Shown in pieces: positions 21,209 to 35,244 of a DNA stretch of 64,000 nt. Source of the stretch: Hymenopellis radicata (lineage: Eukaryota; Basidiomycota; Agaricomycetes; Agaricales; Physalacriaceae). Location: positions 1-64,000 of the forward strand of contig JADNRX010000279.1 in the NCBI GenBank assembly GCA_015501595.1. Direction: 5' to 3'. Every line of letters begins with the position of its first letter. Within the stretch, counting starts at the first letter, position 1. The position numbers and the translations under genes were made by a program. The notes beneath the pieces were generated by a model, which was given only the letters and a program-made list of their open reading frames with translations, was not told the DNA's origin and did no database searches.

Positions 21209-22092
21209 ATGGCGGGCAGCACAACTCAGCAACAGAAGCTAGCAATGTGCAAGGTTAGTCCGTGTCATCCGTTTCAAAACAACGTGTTCACAACGCGTCC
21301 CCTTAGACGTGTAACGTCCGGCACGTGTATGTTAGCAATGGCGTCCCATTTGAGTTCTGCAGCCGTACTTGCGGCTTGGCTTTCAAGAATCAGCAACCGT
21401 ACTCGGCCCAATCTCTAGGCCGCTCTTCCTTCTTTAGTCCTACTGCTGCGAATCCTTATCGCAAATCTGCCCCGCCTTTCTTCGGGTCCACTGGTCGACC
21501 GCTAATCTTATTCTATGACAAGAATCAACCGCATTACTCGTTCACCAACTTTGCGGAGTATCCTGTCGTTTACAACGGCGAGCGGTACCCGACCAGCGAA
21601 CATTTGTTCCAGTCCTTCAAGGTAAGACGCGCCCGACGCGTCAGCCGAAAGCTCATAAATTCGCAGTTTGAGCATATTCCGGACCTTGTGAAGAAAATTC
21701 GATTACTACCCACGGCACGACAGGCATTTGAACAAGCCCGCAATCACAATCAAGACAAGCGTCATGACTGGGAGCTCGTGAAGGTTGGCAAGGTATATTT
21801 CTTTGGTAACCTGACTCGCCACAACATAATAACGTCTTTTGTAGATGGAAGATATCGTGTATCTAAAGTTCACACAACACCCCACGCTGAAGACTGAGCT
21901 CTTGTCGACCGGAAACGCGGAGTTGATTGAGGTAGCGCAGTAGATTGACACGAAGCCTGGCGTTGTGATTGACTCTTCGTCCAGGATTCTCCATACGACT
22001 CCTTCTGGGGCATAGGCCGAAATGAGATGGGTCGAAACGAACTCGGGAAAGCCCTGATGAAGGTTAGGGATCGATTGTTGGCTGGACATTAG
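21209..22092 (+). CDS. NADAR domain protein with N-terminal zinc finger
   Basis: Five exons (21209-21253, 21307-21621, 21667-21792, 21845-21931, 21985-22092) give 681 bases, 226 residues. All introns are phase 0, and exon lengths match the NADAR gene at 1.9 kb. The N-terminus is a CxxC...CxxxC finger (CKTCNVRHVYV...FEFCSRTCGLAF) split by intron 1. The NADAR domain begins at ILFYDKNQPHYSFTNF and keeps YPTSEHLFQSFK and DSFWGIG...GRNELGKALM, so the active-site Glu is present. This is the best preserved member of the local family, probably an ADP-ribose-type N-glycosidase. Confidence 0.88.
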
Positions 22093-22596
22093 GTTGTTGC
22101 GAATCTTGTATCTATCATGGACATGTTTATATACCTGCCAGTCTTCTTGTAGCCTCTTCCGCTTTCCTGCACGTCATCTTGACACGTTTTACATTATTAT
22201 ACATATGTACCCCATGAATAATTCTCTTTCTCTTCCCATCGCGTCGAAATCGGCAAAGGTCTGTGCTTCGTATGTGCACGATATGAGGTGGGCATTGGTA
22301 ACAGCATCTCCTCGCCAGATTGGATTGGGGGAAGTTGACCGTGACGGAGTCCGCGTGTTGAATGGGCGTTGGAATGAGAGCACGCCCTTGTGAATTGAGC
22401 TGCGCTGATCGTGTCCCCCGGATGATATCCATGTCCAAAGTTTGCTCGAATTCAAAACCACATCAGGAAAAATTTACTAGAGTCCCATATGTAAGACGCA
22501 ATTACGGTAAGTATTAATATAATTTACAGTCTACCACATTTTATAGAAACAGGTACTGTTGAAGCGGAGTAACGACTCGCATGTGTACCGCGATCG

Positions 22597-23693
22597 TCAA
22601 GGATTAACAAGCCCAACGCCTCCATCGACCACCACCGACGCACCATTCACATACGTACACGCCGCCAAATACACCGCCGTCATCACCATCTCTTCCTCCG
22701 TTCCCGCGCGCCCCAGCGGCGTCGGGGCGACCATCCCCGGGAACGGCTCAGTGTCCAGCTTGTCCAGCGCACCCGGGGGAAGCGCCTCGTTGGGGAACAC
22801 ACCCGGGTGGAGCACGTTCACGCGCACAGGAATCCCTCGGTGTGCAAAGTCCGTTGCGAGCTCCATGGAGAGTTGGTGCACGGCGAGTTTCGAGGTGCCG
22901 TACGCCAGCTACGTTAGAGGTGAGTCATGAACGCGACGATGGAACAGAAGGAACGAACACTGTTGGCGGTGATCCAGCTCCTGATGAAGGCTGCGGTGGA
23001 GCCGACGTTGATGACCACCGCGGTGCTCTCCCGAGCAGCCGCACCTTTGATGAGGAGCGGGAGGAAGGAGCGGACGACGAAGAAGGGAGCGGAGATGTTG
23101 GTCCCGAAGATGTCAGCCCAGACTTGGAAGGATTCGTGCTCAAGGGGGTCTTTGTTCGCCGTGTAATCAGCAAATTTCTTTTGGAGAAAGTCGGGGTCTG
23201 TCTGGGGGCTGGGAGTGCCAGTGCCGGCACTGGAAGGTGTGAGGTATGAGATAAGTAGGAGAGAAAGAAGAGCCTCGACGTACTTGTTCACGAGGATATC
23301 GAGTCTGCCGTCTGTGGCTTGGATGGACTTGACAGCTTTGTCGATGCTCGTTTGGTCGGTCACGTCCATGACCAATCTAGATAGTTTACCCTCAGTATAC
23401 TATGCGATTAAAGCAAGGAAGAAGAAGTCACTAACGGAATGAGAACTCCTTCGCTAGCGGGCAATGACGCCGCCGCCTTTTGCAAGACTTCCTCGCGACG
23501 CCCGGTGATGTAGACCTTTGCACCGTTCGCAGCAAAGCCTTTAGCAATCATGAAGCCACTAGAACCATGACTCAATCAGTATCTATCGCAATTGTGAGTG
23601 CCGTGATTATACGTACATTCCGGTGCCGCCACCAGTGATGAGGGCCACTTGGCCAGTGAGCGACATGATATTGGATACATTGAGACGAGACAT
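22597..23693 (-). CDS. Short-chain dehydrogenase/reductase (SDR)
   Basis: Five exons (23693-23617, 23558-23436, 23376-23284, 23229-22959, 22908-22597) give 876 bases, 291 residues. The Rossmann nucleotide-binding motif TGGGTGIG is formed across intron 1. It is followed by the NAA-like DILVNN, the catalytic Ser region VINVGSTAAF and the catalytic pair in YGTSKLAVHQ. The C-terminus ends with VNGASVVVDGG, usual for the FabG-like classical SDR group, so it probably acts as a soluble NAD(P)-dependent oxidoreductase. The substrate cannot be inferred. A second in-frame ATG (23666) would remove nine residues. Confidence 0.9.
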
Positions 23694-24221
23694 TGCAGTT
23701 GTTAACCATTCTTTCTCAAACCAGCCTTTAAGTGATTCAACCCCAGGGTGGTAGCATGACTGCTAATTCCCGATTGTCCGGGAAAAGACGAAGGATGAAT
23801 AAAACTCGGAATTATCCGGGAGCAACGATGGGGAATGAATCATCATACGGCGGTAGGCGGCGTGCCAACGAACGCAGGGCCACGCCATTGTGATCGTTGA
23901 GGAAAGGCCACTAGGTATCCTGCGCGCAGAGCTGTGACGAAGTTAAGAGCGGGAAGTCGAAGGATCCATTTTCAGGTATATCCCTGCGTATAAGCATGAG
24001 CGCTGCGATTGGAGGGTGGCTTTTTATCGGAGACTCACCTATTCAGAAAGAACGAAACATCGAAGTTGAGACCGTGACAGTCTCTGTTCGCTGGCACGCC
24101 AAATGTTGCTCCGCAGATATGAGGCGCCCACCGCACAGCTGCTGCCCTTCAGCATCAAGCAATGAGATTGTAAGGCTGAGTGCCTTACATAGAGTTTTCT
24201 TCTCTTCCATATCCCACTTCC

Positions 24222-24751
24222 TCAAATCACCATACAGCAGGATCTGTGCGATTTCGGTTAGTAGTTCAGTTGAGAACGGCAAACAGCCTTACCCCGTCGC
24301 GTCCTGCCGCGCTGTGTCTTCACCAGAGTTTGGATCCCGACTAGGATTGTCGTTGCCAATGGCAGAGCAATTATGGCTGCCATTGCATTCAAGTACCACA
24401 GCCGTCTTGTAAGTGCTGTTCTCAGCTTCATCAGGATCGAGGACTTGGTGGGTGTTTTCCAGAGAGTACACTAGTTCTGACTGGGGAAATCGATGTATTC
24501 ATGAAGGCTTTCGCTGTTGAAACGTCTCTGAGTCTTCGCGGGTGGGAAGAGAAAGGCTCGCGGAGTCGACTCGAATATACGTATGTCGTTACTGTCAAGC
24601 TGATACAAGGCCATGGGTTGATTTCCTGTTCAGAAACAAGGGAAAAATCTTCTGGAGCTTGGCAAGATGTATCAGCACGCATTGGTCTAGGCTGGATAAC
24701 GTGAGGCGTACCGGAGCAGTGCGAGCAGCACAGGACTAGTGTTGAAAGCAT
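24222..24751 (-). CDS. Possible small secreted cysteine-containing protein
   Basis: Exons 24751-24581, 24480-24293 and 24243-24222 with GT-AG introns give 381 bases, 126 residues. The N-terminus MLSTLVLCCSHCSG is short and hydrophobic and could be a signal peptide. The mature part has scattered Cys (ADTSC, NPWPC, ECNGSHNC, SCC at the end) and potential N-glycosylation sites (NST, NGS, NCS). I recognise no family. Coding status rests only on consistent splicing and composition. Confidence 0.4.
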
Positions 24752-25117
24752 TTCCTTCCACAGAGCTCAAGGAAGGAAGAAGCTGTCAGTGAGGGGAAGT
24801 ATAGTATGATAGTTATTACAAGTGCTTTGACTCGCAAACAATGCGTTTGGTTTCGAATGAGCCCTGGTGGAACAATCAAGGTCAATCTTCATCAATTCGT
24901 CGATTATTCGTTACGGAAAAGCGAACAGTTACCAGGCTTTGAGAGCGTCTTGACTAGGATCGGAGGCGCGCATGGTAAGTATAGTTTACCAGTGGCTGGC
25001 ATCGTGAGGAGCTGTGGCATTGAGAAGGTTGTAGCACAAAGCAGACGCCATTTTCTGCCGTGATGCCGATGTTCAGCGCTGTCCAAGAAAGGAAACAGGC
25101 AGTCCTCGGCACCAGCT

Positions 25118-27121
25118 TTGACCTTTCCCCAGACTACCATCATCACCGCCGTCATGAACGTCGTACTCGACGCGCTCATGCTCGGGATGAGCTGGGCGCA
25201 CGTTCTGCTCGCGCCATATACCAAAGTTGAAGAGAGCTTCAATCTACACGCCACGCACGACGTGCTCGTGTACGGAATTAAGCCCGCCGCCCTAGCCAAC
25301 GTGCGCTCCCGCTCTCATGCTCGTCGTTAACGCGACTTATTCTACAAGTACGACCACTTCATCTTCCCTGGTGCTGTTCCACGGACGTTTATTGGCAGCA
25401 TTCTTCTTGCATGGCTCTCAACGCCGGTAATTTGGCTGGCAAAGGCACAAGGGCTGGCAACCTCAAAATTTGACCTGCAAATCATTGGTACGCCTCCTTT
25501 ACAGCTAGCTGCAAAACTATGTGAACTATTTGTCATTTTACCTCTTCACAATCTCTGCTCAGGGAAAGGCGCACCGAGACGATTCCGGAGTGACCTATCA
25601 CTGCATTCGGGTCAATCCCGTCGTTTTCGAGCATCCGGATCTTGCAATCGGCCCTTCTCGACGAGTAACTGAGCAAGAAATCTGTCGTGATGAAATCCTT
25701 CGGAGTTCACATAGTTTTGCAGTTAGCTGTATCTTTCATTGTCTCTCTAATCGGCCTACAGTACGCCTCGTTCTCGCGACTGGCAACGCACTCGGTCTAT
25801 GCCTCATCCATCGAGCCGTATCTCGCCGCTTTGGACGGCTAGCAGCACTTTATTTCATCCTCTTCACGCTTTCCCAATTCCACATACCCTTCTGGATGGG
25901 CAGAACACTTCCCAACATGTTCGCGTTATTTCCAGGTATGCTGGTTTACTATGCGTGGTCTCCGCGCGTCGCTAATGATAGTCCTAGTTAACGTGTCCAC
26001 ATACCTCATCCTTGACGGTAGCCCTGCAAGTCTTCGACCGTCGAGCAAGCGAGTGCAGATTGCCCTCTCTCTGCTCACCTTTACCGCTGTTGTCTTTAGA
26101 GCAGAGGTCGCTCTGTATTTGGGACCGCTCGCCCTACAAGCCTTGTTCCTGCGTTGGATCACCTTTACCGGCCTTTTCAAGGTCGGTCTCGTGTCGGGGC
26201 TCTTGTCCGTCGCGTTGACCACCACTGTTGACTCGTACTTTTGGCGTCAGCTTGTCTGGCCAGAGTTTTCGGGGATATACTTTAACGTCGCTCTGGGAAA
26301 GAGTTCGGAATGGGGCGTAGACCCTCCATTCGTATACTTTACGCGCCATCTCCCTAGAATGGCGATGTCGTGCGCTGGCTTGCTTGTCGTGAGCCTTCGG
26401 GACTGGAGATTGCGTCGTCTTCTCCTCCCGCCATTATGTTTCATGGGCATCATCAGTGCGCTGGGTCACAAGGAGTGGCGGTTCATCGTGTACGTGGTGC
26501 CGATGGTCAATGTCGCTGCTGCAGTGAGCTCCAAATGGATGTGAGTACCTTTTTTCCTGTTTGCTCGTACTTTGTCTGATCACGAGCAGGGCGGGTTTAG
26601 CTAAGAATCGACTGGCGGGGAAAATCTTGTACGCCGGGACATTCGGATTAGTCCTTCTTCAAGCTGCAATGACCTATACCCACACTGTAGCTTCAATTGC
26701 CAATTACCCAGGTGGCGAGGCACTGAAGATATTTAACGACAAGTACACTGGAAGTACAGGTAACGACATTTCCTTTTAGTCTTGATGTCGTCTCTAACTC
26801 TCGTGCCTAGTGCCATCGCACGTACACATATCGAATCTGGCCGCCCAAACTGGGGCATCGCTCTTCCTTCAAGAACACGAGAAGTGGATCTATAACAAGA
26901 CGGAGAATATCAGCATGGCAGACCTGTTCGCGTCGCAGACGTTTACGCATCTTATTGCGGAACCTGTCAGCAAGGTGCCCAAGTCGTGGATGGTGGCAGA
27001 CACGGTTGAGGCATTCGATGGCTGGCGATGGAGGAGGCACGCCGTCACAGATTTGACTCAACTCTGGGATGTTGTGCGGATGTCGAAAAGCACGCATTTG
27101 CTGATTATGAAACGTACATAA
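25118..27121 (+). CDS. ALG12: ALG12 alpha-1,6-mannosyltransferase (ER)
   Basis: Six exons (25118-25300, 25349-25487, 25762-25935, 25988-26540, 26590-26759, 26811-27121) sum to 1,530 bases, 509 residues. It is a multi-spanning GT22-family protein. The luminal motif YTKVEESFNLHATHD lies near the N-terminus, with FWMGRTLPNMFAL, RAEVALYLGPL, SEWGVDPPFVYFTRHLPR and HKEWRFIVYVVPMVN in the usual ALG12 order. The enzyme adds mannose from dolichyl-phosphate-mannose to Man7GlcNAc2-PP-dolichol in the ER lumen during N-glycan assembly. Intron 2 is unusually long for the window (274 bases). The start could also be ATG 25154. Confidence 0.92.
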
Positions 27122-27585
27122 TCTTGAGTTCCGGGAACCGTAGAAACCATTCTTTTGATTCCTTGGCTCAAGAGTAACCTCTCCGTCATTCGGAGACGCA
27201 GTCGGGGTCTGATATTCATACTCAAGGCCTCGTCGGGCGAGAACGATTTTATTCATATCCGACATCGCGGAGATGATTTTAGAATAACCTACAGAGGAAC
27301 CGAATCCCTGCATGATAGGAAATGTCGTTTGTGGCGCATCATAATCATTTATAGACTCTATTCACCTCTATCAGGTCAGGCATAAATATAGCATACAATG
27401 TAATGTACTATTTCTACAGTGAGCCAACTTGAATCTCTTTTCTCAGGACTGAATACAGTGAAATAGGATGTTCTTGCACTAGATCTGCACTAGATTGGAT
27501 AAGTGTTCAATACCTAAACCCAACTGGTTTAATCTATTTGCTAGGTTTGGAATACATTAATTTGAGGTTATGCATACAACAGATA

Positions 27586-29788
<2,203 letters not shown>

Positions 29789-31142
29789 ATGTCGACCTTG
29801 CAAACCCAGTCCTTTGTTTTCGATCCCCGACCTAACTATCCCTTGGTCTCGACCGTGAAGCGGTACTGGCGGCCCAACTCACCCTATCTCGCCGATGCAG
29901 ACGCATTCACGTTGATATTCGTCCATGGAACCAACTTTCACAAAGAGATCTGGGAACCCACAATCGATGATCTATTCGCAATGAAGGGCGGCAAAATCCG
30001 CGACGTCTGGGCTATTGACGCTCCCAATCACGGCGATGCTGCGATGCTCAATGAGGAGATTTTGCAATGGGGCTACGAAACCTGTGCGTACTAGTTTCGT
30101 TTAGGCCCTCATCATACTTTCGCTAACATGTTTCTCGCTAGTTCGCTGGGAGGAATACGCCCGGCTCCTACACGCCTTTCTTCTAGGCCTTGGCACGGGC
30201 GTTGACGTCAACTTTAGAAAACGCCGTCTCATTGGCGTGGGACATTCGTCGGGTGCTGGTGCTCTGTACGTGTCCGTGTTTGTACGTTGGCATTTCAATG
30301 GGCTCACATGGGTGCTGTCGTAGATTGCTCACCCTGTCATTATTCCCCCGAATTCGCTTCGAGTCTTTGGTCCTCGTCGAGATCATGATCATGGATCAGG
30401 CGAGCTCTCAAGCGGCGCAGGAGGCTTTCCTCAAGGGCGCGACGAAACGAGAAGATCAATGGCCTTCGCGCGAAGCTGCGTACCTCTCACTCAGAAGTAA
30501 ACGCACCTGGAAGGCTTGGGATGACCGAGTTTTACAATCGTTCGTAGTAAGTCTACTGATAATCTTGCGGGTATGCTGTTCTAACGCCCAAGTAGTGCTA
30601 CGGTCTCAAAAACTTGCCGAACGTGCACGACGGTGATGATCTCATGGCGAGTGGCGGTGTGACTCTCAAGTGCAGTCGACAGATGGAGCTGGTACGGGAG
30701 TCCCACGACGCAATCGCGTTCTGATCTAACCTAACTCGCAGGCCTACTACAGAGATCATCTAGGAAACGCCCGGGCCTACCAAGGGCTTTCTCATTTCGC
30801 AAAGATGGCGCCGCTACATTTTGTATACGGGAGCACTAATGACTATATGTAAGTCTCCATCGTCGATTTTCGCGGACATGAAAACCTTATCGTTCACATA
30901 GACCTGGTCGTGTCAAAGACGATGTGATCAACAATGCCACGGGCGGTTTGAGCAATCTTGCCTCGGTATCATATGTGGAGGGTGCGGGGCACCTGGTAAG
31001 CTCTTTCTTCGACTGCTGCAGAGCAAGATGCTAATTCATTGCCGTTTAGCTTCCACAGACACATCCAACAGCTTTGGCCGAACGTCTGAATGACATCTTA
31101 ATACGGATACCGTCACGGATGTATGTAGAAGCAAAGTTATGA
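29789..31142 (+). CDS. Alpha/beta hydrolase
   Basis: Seven exons (29789-30083, 30142-30265, 30324-30546, 30596-30691, 30742-30848, 30902-30995, 31050-31142) sum to 1,032 bases, 343 residues. The fold is shown by LIFVHGTNFHKEIWEP (oxyanion region), VWAIDAPNHGDA, the nucleophile elbow GVGHSSGAGAL with Ser between Gly residues, a VYGSTNDYM acid loop and the histidine in VEGAGHLLPQ. It is probably a soluble hydrolase of the AB_hydrolase_6 type with unknown substrate. The spacing between Ser and His indicates a cap domain of about 120 residues. Confidence 0.88.
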
Positions 31143-31387
31143 GGGCGAGGAAGGTCCTTAGCATTTTACCTTTCTTGACGACCGCCACGACCACACACAT
31201 GATTGGTAAATATTATTTTAACTAAATCCTTGTAGCCAGTAGACAGATTCCAGATGTTGTACAATATACATATCGATACAGAATGAGAAAGTTGAACGAA
31301 GGCGATACTAAAGCTCCTGCCGGCGTGGGTATCAAAGAGGAAGAGAGAGACAGAGAGTAGAAAGAGGGCCCGAAGGTTATTAAACGT

Positions 31388-33462
31388 TTACGAGTTCAAC
31401 TTGGCACCCATGTTAGCAGCCATCCCAATGGCCATGGCATTCCCCATCTGGGCGCCCGGGCCTTCTGAAGGAACGAACACCGTCTTGGAGCCAAACGCCT
31501 TAACGCGGGCCACGTCCATCCTCCGAAGCTCCATCTCCCGAGCGAAGGCGTCGGTAACTAGAGCATCGGCAGTAGCCTTGATGCGGATCGCCTCTGCATC
31601 AGCTTCGGCGGCGAGGCGTGTAGCTTCCGCGCTGGCCTCAGCCTCGATCTTCAGGCGCTGGGCTTGCGCCTTCGCCGCCGCAACGACACTGTACGCCTCC
31701 GCGTCGGCCTGGGTGTTGAGCGCCTGCGCCCTGATGCGCGCAACAGAAAGCGCACCCTCCTCCTGCTTAACTTTGTTGCTGTTCTCCCGGTCGACGTTCT
31801 GATAGCAGCCTGTTAGAAACGTATATAAAGGGTTAGGTAAACGGCGGCGCGTACCGCGGCTTCGACTTGTGCCTGCAGAGCACGAGTCGTCAGTTTGTCC
31901 ATGGTGGTGGCGATCTCGCCCTTGAATTGACGGTCGATGACAGCTGGAGAGAAGGATTAGGTATGGAACGCGGCGGAAGGCGAAATCAATTACCCAAATC
32001 TTTCAAGACGATCCCGTATTCGAGCGCGGCCTCGTGCATGTCATCCATGGCACGCGTTCGGAGGGCGTCCAGGAAGGGGGAAGAAGGATCAGTTCCGTCC
32101 TCCATGTTGTCTGGGCCAAGAGAGCGCTGCTTGACCATTGAAGAGTAATCGAGGTGGGCAACGATTTGTGTAAGGATGGATTGCGTCTTGTCGCGGAGAG
32201 CATCGTAAGGAGTGTGGTAACCGTGAGTCGCAAGTTTCATCGGTTCGGTGAGCTGCCATTTGAGGTATATCGTCAAGCTGACTGGTACTTGGTCGCGTGT
32301 GAAGCTGTGTAGGTAATCAGCGATTTAGAACAGAATAGCAAGGAGTTCACTGACATGTCCTTGGTGGGCATCTCGATCTGGTTTTCACCAAGAGTATACA
32401 GACCACGCAGAGTGACGCTCGGGTTGGTGATCACTGACTGTCCAGCACCGAGCAGTTCGAGCTCGTCTCCCCTCTGCAGGATAGCACAGTTGTTGGCAGG
32501 AATATCGAGGCTGACATAGGATAAGTCATATTCACAAACTTGTGAAATTGAAAGCCTACAAGGTCGCTACCACAAAGTCCCGTTCGTCGTGGGGGTTAAG
32601 CCTACTCTTCATCTTCACTTCGTGTGTATAGCCAAGGATACTGCGAGTAACTCCATCCTTCACAGGAGTCGGCAAATGCGTCTGGTCGACGATGGACAAC
32701 ACGTCATACGTTCCTTCGATGGCGAAAGCGACAAAAGCCGCATTGCGAATGACAAAGATGTGATTCTGGGGATCCGAAATAACCGCAGCTTGATTCTGGG
32801 ATACTTGTACCACGGTGAGACCTTGGAAGCTGATGACTGTGTCCGATACTGGTTCGACACGAAATATGAGGTTCAAAGAGTGGTGACACAGAGAAACGGA
32901 ACTCACGGCCACGAACACCTCCCCATTCCCTAGCCCACCAGTTTCGGAGAGGGAATCCGGGGTATCGACCAGGACGCGTAAGAATCTTGGGCGAACCACC
33001 GTGATTGATGAGACCGAGTTGTCCGGGTGTGATTTCTCGTCCTGTCCAAGTAACGGGGCTCTGAACAACACGTTTAATGCACGGAAACGACGCGTCGATG
33101 ATTTGAACTCACCTTCCTGGAGAGAAGATTGGTGCGTCCAGACTACAGGAACAGTTTGAATTCGTATGGTCGACAAATATAAGAAAGGTACTGCTTACTT
33201 GGACGAGCTGGCGGTCAAGTTTCTCAAGAGCAGCAATCAAGCCCTCCTTTCCGATCTTCACAAAGAAAGGTCGGTCTTCTGCCATGTAATCCAGAGTGGT
33301 GGCGAAGCGGTCCTCAGCGGAGTCGGGGTGGTTGATATCACGACGCTTGCCGATGGTGGTAGCATGACTGGCGTCCTTGGGATGAAGAGAGAACTCCTGT
33401 TCCTTCCGGAAGGTGTCGCGGTCGCCAACGATGGTAGTGGTATCTGCTACGCTCATGCTCAT
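31388..33462 (-). CDS. SPFH/band 7 domain protein
   Basis: A multi-exon minus-strand gene ends at the TAA at 31390-31388. In order it encodes an N-terminal region (RDINHPDSAEDRFATTLDY), ITPGQLGLINHGG, the SPFH core (VVQVSQNQAAVISDPQNHIFVIRNAAFVAFAIEGTYDV, then LDIPANNCAILQRGDELELLGAGQSVITNPSVTLRGLYTLG), and a long Ala/Glu-rich coiled coil (VARIRAQALNTQADAEAYS, AKAQAQRLKIEAEASAEA). The tail is Met/Gly-rich (GNAMAMGMAANMGAKLNS). This matches a fungal flotillin-like family that would oligomerise on membranes. Several introns near 31.8, 31.95, 32.3, 32.55, 32.9 and 33.1 kb follow GT-AG, but I did not fix every boundary. Confidence 0.8.
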
Positions 33463-34269
33463 GCTTGTGTGGGGGTTTATGGGGAAGAGTCTTGGGAAGA
33501 CTCACGCCCTATTTAAGGGCGCCTGCCAATCGGCTGTCCACCCGGTCGACATTAATATTGAAGGCAGTGCCCAAGTGTGAAAAATCATGAATAGGAATCA
33601 GGATCATGTGCCAAGACTAGACTGCAGATGCATATCGACGGTGCGCAGTGAGCGGTTTTCGCGTAGCGCGTATTGCTTAGGAGTGTCTTGGTAGCGGTTG
33701 AATTGTCCTGATCGACAGTGAAAATCGTCAGCTGAAATGACTCGGAACAGGCACGGAAACTGGACGGATCAAACCCGCTCAACGCGTCTGGCCACAACGT
33801 GTGTGAGAAGACAGGAGGCCATTCATCGCGCATCGTCAACGTTGCATGCGCGATAGCGTAGGGTGCTCGATGGCAACCAACCAACCATTCCGAAGCGCCC
33901 CGCATACTATTCTTAGGCTGTGCCACAGAGTTACGGCCTCGAACACCGCATCTCGTCACATTGCTGGAGGTGGATTGCGAAACACGCGTTCTGAACGCAT
34001 ATTACGCGTGCGTAATCCAAAGACTGTGGCAGACCCTAACTGGCTATCGGAGAATCGCTTGTATGCCTGAGTCGCTTTTGGCATCAGCTGACGCCAAAAA
34101 ACCAGGAAATAATGCGGAGCGCACAGCTCAATCCTGTGTATGACATGTGTGAATTGGACGCGGTGCGAGATACACAACGTATGTGTACACGGGAAACCTG
34201 TGTCGGAAGAACGTTCGACTTGTGGAATAGCTAGGAGGCGCTTCTTTTGGTCGAGGCATTGTCGAGTTC
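33463..34269. other. Intergenic stretch
   Basis: No gene is supported. It separates the start of the SPFH gene from the 3' end of the F-box-like gene and should hold the SPFH promoter. Confidence 0.45.
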
Positions 34270-35244
34270 TCAGCTGAGAAGCTGGTTACCTGGGGATCTT
34301 CCCTTCCTTGCCCATGAAAACCGCTCTGCACACTCCCACATGGTGTCCTCATAGCCGAGCGAAAGATTGTGCTGGTAAGAGGGGAGTTTCAGAATGAGGG
34401 GCGAGTCCTCAATGCCCCGTTGCCTGTCGAATACTCCCGAAATGGCCACAAACCGTATGTCTTCCTCTTCGAGTCTCTTTAACTCGTTCATCGTTTCGTA
34501 AACACAGGGATAAACAAGTAGTTCGCCAATCAATAGGCTCAATCTCGGAGGAGCACGAGATAAAAGACAGGAGATGTAGCCCGTGGGCTTCAAAGCATCA
34601 AGAGTCACGGGATTAAGCCATAGATGAGTTAAAGAGGGAAGATGTTTCCGTAGTTCAGAGGACTGGGACGCAAAGAGATTGCGCCATTCCCCCCGGGAGG
34701 GGGACATGAAAGAAAGGTGAAGGTGCGTGATGGAGCGGGGAAAGATGGTGATTTCAGACCTCAACGGGTCATAGAGCGAGAGGCGCCTGATGCGAGCCTT
34801 TGGCGCCTGTAAAGGGGAAAGCATCATACGCAGAGCGTTCGAGATTGCCCAGTATCCATACGTGGTAATGCCCGGGCAGGTCGTAAGCACGTCTGCGATT
34901 GTAGAGGTATTGAAATGATAAGTTGATATCTGGGGATTAAAGCAGAGCACTTTCACGTTCTGCGCGAAGAAGGAGGGGTCGTTTCGGGAAGTTATCCCGG
35001 AATGAAACATTTGCAACCTCTCTCCAGTGTCCAGATAAACGTGATGATATAGAGAAGGTTCCACCCTGTAGACGTGCTGTTAATATGCACGCAGCGGCAG
35101 CACTGTAGGGACTGCCTACCATCTTCGAACGGTCTTTGACACGAGACAACAATTGAACCCGTTTGTAAAGGCGGCGAGTTCAAGAATATCGCGAACGAGG
35201 TCGAGCGGGAGTTCTGCCAATGGAAATGAGCTGTCGTCGTCCAT
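34270..35244 (-). CDS. F-box-like protein of the mushroom type
   Basis: Two exons (35244-35120, 35065-34270) give 921 bases, 306 residues. The N-terminus FPLAELPLDLVRDILELAA...CCLVSKTVRRWVEPSLYHHVYL is a typical degenerate F-box opening. The rest has irregular leucine-rich segments (ITHLHLSF, LPSLTHLWLNP, RLSLLIGELLVYP) and a C-terminal FVAISGVFDR. Mushroom genomes contain very many such proteins, presumed SCF ubiquitin-ligase adaptors. The target is unknown. Composition and splicing look ordinary. Confidence 0.8.

Noticed and set aside
33585..33959. 124-codon minus-strand frame between the SPFH and F-box-like genes
   Set aside because: No motif, no splice-linked neighbour and no sign of conservation visible by eye.
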